From positions 496,001 to 560,000 of the forward strand of contig NZ_CP049902.1 of NCBI RefSeq assembly GCF_018448495.1: 64,000 nucleotides of DNA. Reading direction: 5' to 3'. Positions within the stretch are counted from its first letter, which is position 1. The number at the start of each line of letters is the position of its first letter. Made by a program: the position numbers and the translations under genes. The notes under the pieces were generated by a model. It worked only from the letters and a program-made list of their open reading frames with translations, made no database searches and had not been told where the DNA came from. Source of the stretch: Psychrobacter sp. WY6 (GTDB lineage Bacteria; Pseudomonadota; Gammaproteobacteria; Pseudomonadales; Moraxellaceae). Below, piece after piece: positions 60,730-64,000 of the stretch.

Positions 60730-61721
60730 AATTACGCGCAAGGGCACAGAAAAGAGCGAAGAGAAGTAGGAAGCAGATTACTTACTTCTTTCCGTTTAAT
60801 GCAGTTGGTTTGAGCCCTGAAAAAGAAATAAATATTGGGAATTTAAAAATAATTCATAAAGATAGCATTTACGCTAAAGTCAAAGAGGATGACCATTATC
60901 GTTTCTTTATAAAGAGTAATGAAGATATCTTCAATTGTCTATTACATATACCTATACCAGAGAGCTCTAGTAATCTTAGTAAGCACAGAGCAGAGAATGT
61001 CGCAAATTTCATATATGGTGTTATTAGAGTTTTCACCACATCCTATCACTATAAAGCCGATCAAATAATATTGTTGAATCATCCTTTTCATAAAGATACT
61101 ACTCATTATATAGCTAGTAGCAATGATGATTACTGGATTGAAGGCTCCTATTTGTTCAATGAGGATTTAAAGGAATTTTGGGATTTATTCGAAGAAGACT
61201 TAAAGTCTGATATAGGAACTGTTATAAGCAAGCTTGCTAATCATGCAAGCTCTATCAATAGCAAAGAGTGCTTAGCAGACCGCTTAATTGACGCATTCTA
61301 CTGGTTTGGAGAGGCAGCAAAAGATAATAATGAAAACTCTCAAATTATTAAACTTGTCACTGCGATGGAAAGATTAGTCACTTTATCTGATAAAGATATA
61401 ACAAATAATTTCTGTAATCGTATAGCTTGTACCATTGCTGTTTATCATGGTGATCTAGATAGATGGAAGAGTGATTTGAGCAAAATATATGACCTCAGAT
61501 CAAACTTGGTCCACGGTTCTCGAAGTCTATATAAATCATATAGCTTACCACTAGATTTTAATCCGTTTCAATTAGCTTACCGCACTATACTTTCTACTTG
61601 TATATTGTTTGATAAAGCAGGTTTAGAGCTTTCAGTTAACGAGAGTAAATTAAGATATATATATGCTGAACTAATTGAGATTGGTAAAGACGATAAATAT
61701 AAGCAGAAGAAAAGTCCATAA
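60726..61721 (+). CDS. HEPN-domain protein (Apea-like), putative RNase
   Basis: 331 residues, intact. A basic N-terminus (KLRARAQKRAKRSRKQ) is followed by an alpha/beta region without a recognised fold and, at about residues 190-290, a helical HEPN unit. Its signature is YDLRSNLVHGSRS, where RSNLVH is the R-x4-H catalytic motif of HEPN ribonucleases, preceded by LVTAMERLVTLSDKD. Many HEPN proteins are toxins or phage-defence effectors. The start overlaps the stop of the interrupted upstream gene. A terminator follows. Confidence 0.72.
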   Translation: MKLRARAQKRAKRSRKQITYFFPFNAVGLSPEKEINIGNLKIIHKDSIYAKVKEDDHYRFFIKSNEDIFNCLLHIPIPESSSNLSKHRAENVANFIYGVIRVFTTSYHYKADQIILLNHPFHKDTTHYIASSNDDYWIEGSYLFNEDLKEFWDLFEEDLKSDIGTVISKLANHASSINSKECLADRLIDAFYWFGEAAKDNNENSQIIKLVTAMERLVTLSDKDITNNFCNRIACTIAVYHGDLDRWKSDLSKIYDLRSNLVHGSRSLYKSYSLPLDFNPFQLAYRTILSTCILFDKAGLELSVNESKLRYIYAELIEIGKDDKYKQKKSP

Positions 61722-61761
61722 AAAAGCCCAATCCCCTACTTTGACTGGGGTTGGGCTTTTT
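61721..61761. terminator. Bidirectional terminator between the HEPN gene and acnA
   Basis: AAAAGCCCAA(T)CCCC pairs with GGGG(T)TGGGCTTTT, with A and T runs on either side; it would serve both convergent genes. Confidence 0.85.
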
Positions 61762-61784
61762 GTCATACTAAGCTCAATTGACTA

Positions 61785-64000
61785 TTACGCTGCGTTTTTG
61801 CTCTCAGCAGCTAACTGACGTAGCACATAGTGCAATACACCACCATGACGCACGTACTCGCGCTCTTTTGGCGTCTGTAGCATGACATTGACATCAAAGC
61901 TCTCAGACGAACCATCGGCACGTGTAGCCGTAACTTTGGCGGTCTTGCTCTCGCCATTATCTAGACCTGTAATGCTAAGCACTTCAGAGCCGTCTAGATT
62001 ATAAGTTTCTGCATTTTCACCGTCTTTAAAGGTTAATGGTAGTACACCCATACCGACGAGGTTTGAGCGGTGAATACGCTCAAACGAGCTGGTCAATACT
62101 GCTTTTACGCCAAGCAAAATCGTACCCTTCGCTGCCCAGTCACGGCTAGAACCAGAACCATATTCTGCACCGCCAAGGACTACAAGCGGACGCTTATCTT
62201 CTTTATACTTCATTGCCGCATCATAGATGGCCATTTCTTTGCCGTCTTGTAGAGTGGCGCTATCGCCGTTGAAGTAATAAGTATAGCCGCCCTCTTTGCC
62301 AGCCATCATGGTATTTTTGATACGGATATTGGCAAAGGTACCGCGCGTCATTACCGCGTCATTACCACGGCGTGAGCCATAGCTATTGAAGTCGGCTTGC
62401 ATCACACCGCGCTCTTGCAAGTACTTACCTGCTGGCGAATCTGGATCGATATTACCCGCTGGCGAGATATGGTCAGTGGTGATTGAGTCACCGAACAACC
62501 CTAAGATGCGTGCGCCTTCGATATCAGGAATACCTTCTGGCTCCATGGTCATACCATCAAAGAACGGCGGGTTTTTAATATAAGTAGACGCTTCGCTCCA
62601 CGGATATAACTGACTATCGGCTGAACTAATAGCGTTCCATGCGGCACTACCGTCAAACACTTCACCGTAGTTTTTGCGGAACATATCCGCATCGATATTA
62701 TTGGCAATCAGCTCATTGATCTCATCTGACGTTGGCCAAATATCTTTTAAGAAGACATCTTTGCCATCTTGATCTTGTCCTAACGGCTGCGTCGTTAAGT
62801 CAATATCAACCGTACCTGCCAGCGCATAAGCAACTACGAGTGGTGGTGACGCTAAGTAGCTCGCTTTTACATGTGAGTGAATACGACCTTCAAAATTACG
62901 GTTACCTGATAACACGGCAGCAGCGACTAAGTCTTTTTCTTCGATACCTTTTTCAATCGACTCTAAGAGTGGTCCTGAGTTACCGATACAAGTGGTACAA
63001 CCATAACCCACTAAATAGAAGCCTGTTTTTTCGAGCTCGTCCATTAACTTAGATTTTTCAAGATAATCGGTGACGACTTTCGAACCGGGAGCCAATGAAG
63101 TTTTGACCCAAGGCTTGGCTTTTAGACCTTTTGCAGCGGCTTTTTTCGCCACCAAACCTGCACCAATCATCACCGCAGGGTTTGAGGTATTGGTACATGA
63201 GGTAATCGCTGCGATAACAACAGAACCATCACGCAATTTATGGCTCTTATCATCGATATTGACGTCAGAGAAAACATTAGGCTTAGCATAGAGTCTATCC
63301 GCTTGCTCTTGCTCGCCGCCTTCTTCATCAAAGCGTACCTTGCCTTCGACTTCTGACTTGCGGTCTTTGGTCATTTTTTCTAAAGTTTCGCCAAATTTTT
63401 CGTGCATATCAGATAGATTGATACGCTGCTGTGGCAAGTTCGGACCGGCAAGTGCAGGCTGTACCGATGATAAATCGAGCTCTAATTTACTTGAATACGT
63501 TGCCGCTGGCGTATCGGCATCGTGCCATAAGCCTTGCGCCTTGGCATACTTTTCGACCAACTCAATCTGGCTTTCTTCACGACCTGATAGACGCAAATAA
63601 TCAATCGCCATTTGGTCAATCGGGAAAATACCACAGGTTGCCCCATATTCTGGTGACATATTGGCAATCGTCGCACGATCCGCCAGTGGCATACTGTGTA
63701 AGCCTTCGCCATAAAACTCAACGAATTTACCAACCACACCATGCGCACGTAGCATTTCAACCACACGCAATACCAAATCCGTCGCAGTAACGCCTTCAGT
63801 GAGTTTACCTTTTAGCTCAAAGCCGACCACTTGTGGAATCAGCATTGATGACGGTTGACCAAGCATTGCCGCTTCCGCTTCAATACCGCCGACACCCCAA
63901 CCAAGCACGCCAATACCATTAATCATCGTCGTGTGGCTGTCAGTACCAAATACCGTATCAGGATAAGCCGTCAACTCGCTTTTACCATCAACATTGACAT
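61785..64000 (-). CDS. acnA: Aconitate hydratase A, N-terminus outside window
   Basis: TCA-cycle enzyme isomerising citrate and isocitrate via cis-aconitate. The frame is open to the window edge, leaving about 738 residues of a usual 890-930. The Fe-S ligands appear as ITSCTNTSNP and GYGCTTCIGNSG; DSHTTMINGIGVLGWGVGGI is an early active-site segment. The swivel domain near the C-terminus has FGDSITTDHISPAG, NSYGSRRGNDAVMTRGTF and GGAEYGSGSSRDWAAKG. The order of domains is that of AcnA (IRP-like), not AcnB. Intact in this part. Confidence 0.95.
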   Translation of the reverse strand, partial: VNVDGKSELTAYPDTVFGTDSHTTMINGIGVLGWGVGGIEAEAAMLGQPSSMLIPQVVGFELKGKLTEGVTATDLVLRVVEMLRAHGVVGKFVEFYGEGLHSMPLADRATIANMSPEYGATCGIFPIDQMAIDYLRLSGREESQIELVEKYAKAQGLWHDADTPAATYSSKLELDLSSVQPALAGPNLPQQRINLSDMHEKFGETLEKMTKDRKSEVEGKVRFDEEGGEQEQADRLYAKPNVFSDVNIDDKSHKLRDGSVVIAAITSCTNTSNPAVMIGAGLVAKKAAAKGLKAKPWVKTSLAPGSKVVTDYLEKSKLMDELEKTGFYLVGYGCTTCIGNSGPLLESIEKGIEEKDLVAAAVLSGNRNFEGRIHSHVKASYLASPPLVVAYALAGTVDIDLTTQPLGQDQDGKDVFLKDIWPTSDEINELIANNIDADMFRKNYGEVFDGSAAWNAISSADSQLYPWSEASTYIKNPPFFDGMTMEPEGIPDIEGARILGLFGDSITTDHISPAGNIDPDSPAGKYLQERGVMQADFNSYGSRRGNDAVMTRGTFANIRIKNTMMAGKEGGYTYYFNGDSATLQDGKEMAIYDAAMKYKEDKRPLVVLGGAEYGSGSSRDWAAKGTILLGVKAVLTSSFERIHRSNLVGMGVLPLTFKDGENAETYNLDGSEVLSITGLDNGESKTAKVTATRADGSSESFDVNVMLQTPKEREYVRHGGVLHYVLRQLAAESKNAA

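Overview
The window looks like chromosomal DNA of a Moraxellaceae gammaproteobacterium, most likely Psychrobacter. The grounds are the short division/cell-wall cluster (rsmH-ftsL-ftsI-murE-murF-mraY without mraZ or murD), gltX beside it, a BCCT/dipeptidase/aldehyde dehydrogenase cluster, and moderate-to-low GC. The genus is an inference from gene content and protein style, not from a marker search.

Layout. 1-3300: the end of an ammonium transporter gene, then three small or broken genes (DUF2147 protein, a short hypothetical, a DRGH nuclease). 3365-3455: tRNA-Ser(GGA), whose 3' end is the integration site of a genomic island of about 26.8 kb. A 22-bp direct repeat (3441-3462 and 30214-30235) bounds it. 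The island carries a tyrosine integrase, a phage/plasmid-type cassette (Gp2-like, zinc ribbon, DUF932, YqaJ exonuclease, RDF-like protein, AlpA-like regulator), a 10 x 10 bp tandem array, and then defence-type genes: an AlbA/Schlafen-type ATP-binding protein, a DUF262/DUF1524 nuclease, a HipA-like kinase pair, a type I restriction system (hsdR-hsdM-hsdS) and a WYL regulator. Last comes a four-gene module I do not recognise as a named system: two glycine-rich membrane proteins, a TerB-like protein and a CxxCxxCC protein. 30399-38951: a catabolic cluster (two conserved unknowns, BCCT carrier, M19-type dipeptidase, aldehyde dehydrogenase, RidA) facing a LysR regulator. 39061-42626: YdcF-like protein, cardiolipin synthase, RlmA. 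42843-51519: the division/cell-wall cluster on the minus strand, with a 168-bp MITE-like element between murE and murF. 51838-53366: gltX. 53615-60602: four IS630-type copies around small genes, tRNA-Ala and tRNA-Glu, an SH3 protein and a LysE-type exporter. 60726-61721: a HEPN-type protein. 61785 to the end: aconitase.

A large number of genes are split by one- or two-base shifts, often in homopolymers. These include mraY, murF, rsmH and gltX, several of which a living cell cannot lose. Two IS copies (56465-57379 and 59687-60602) appear to differ from each other only by small indels. I read most of the shifts as sequencing or assembly indels, so I annotate the affected genes at full span and say where the frame changes.

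The genes of most interest are the unrecognised module at 25328-29919, and a small gene coupled by an ATGA overlap to the HEPN gene that has been interrupted by an IS630 copy.
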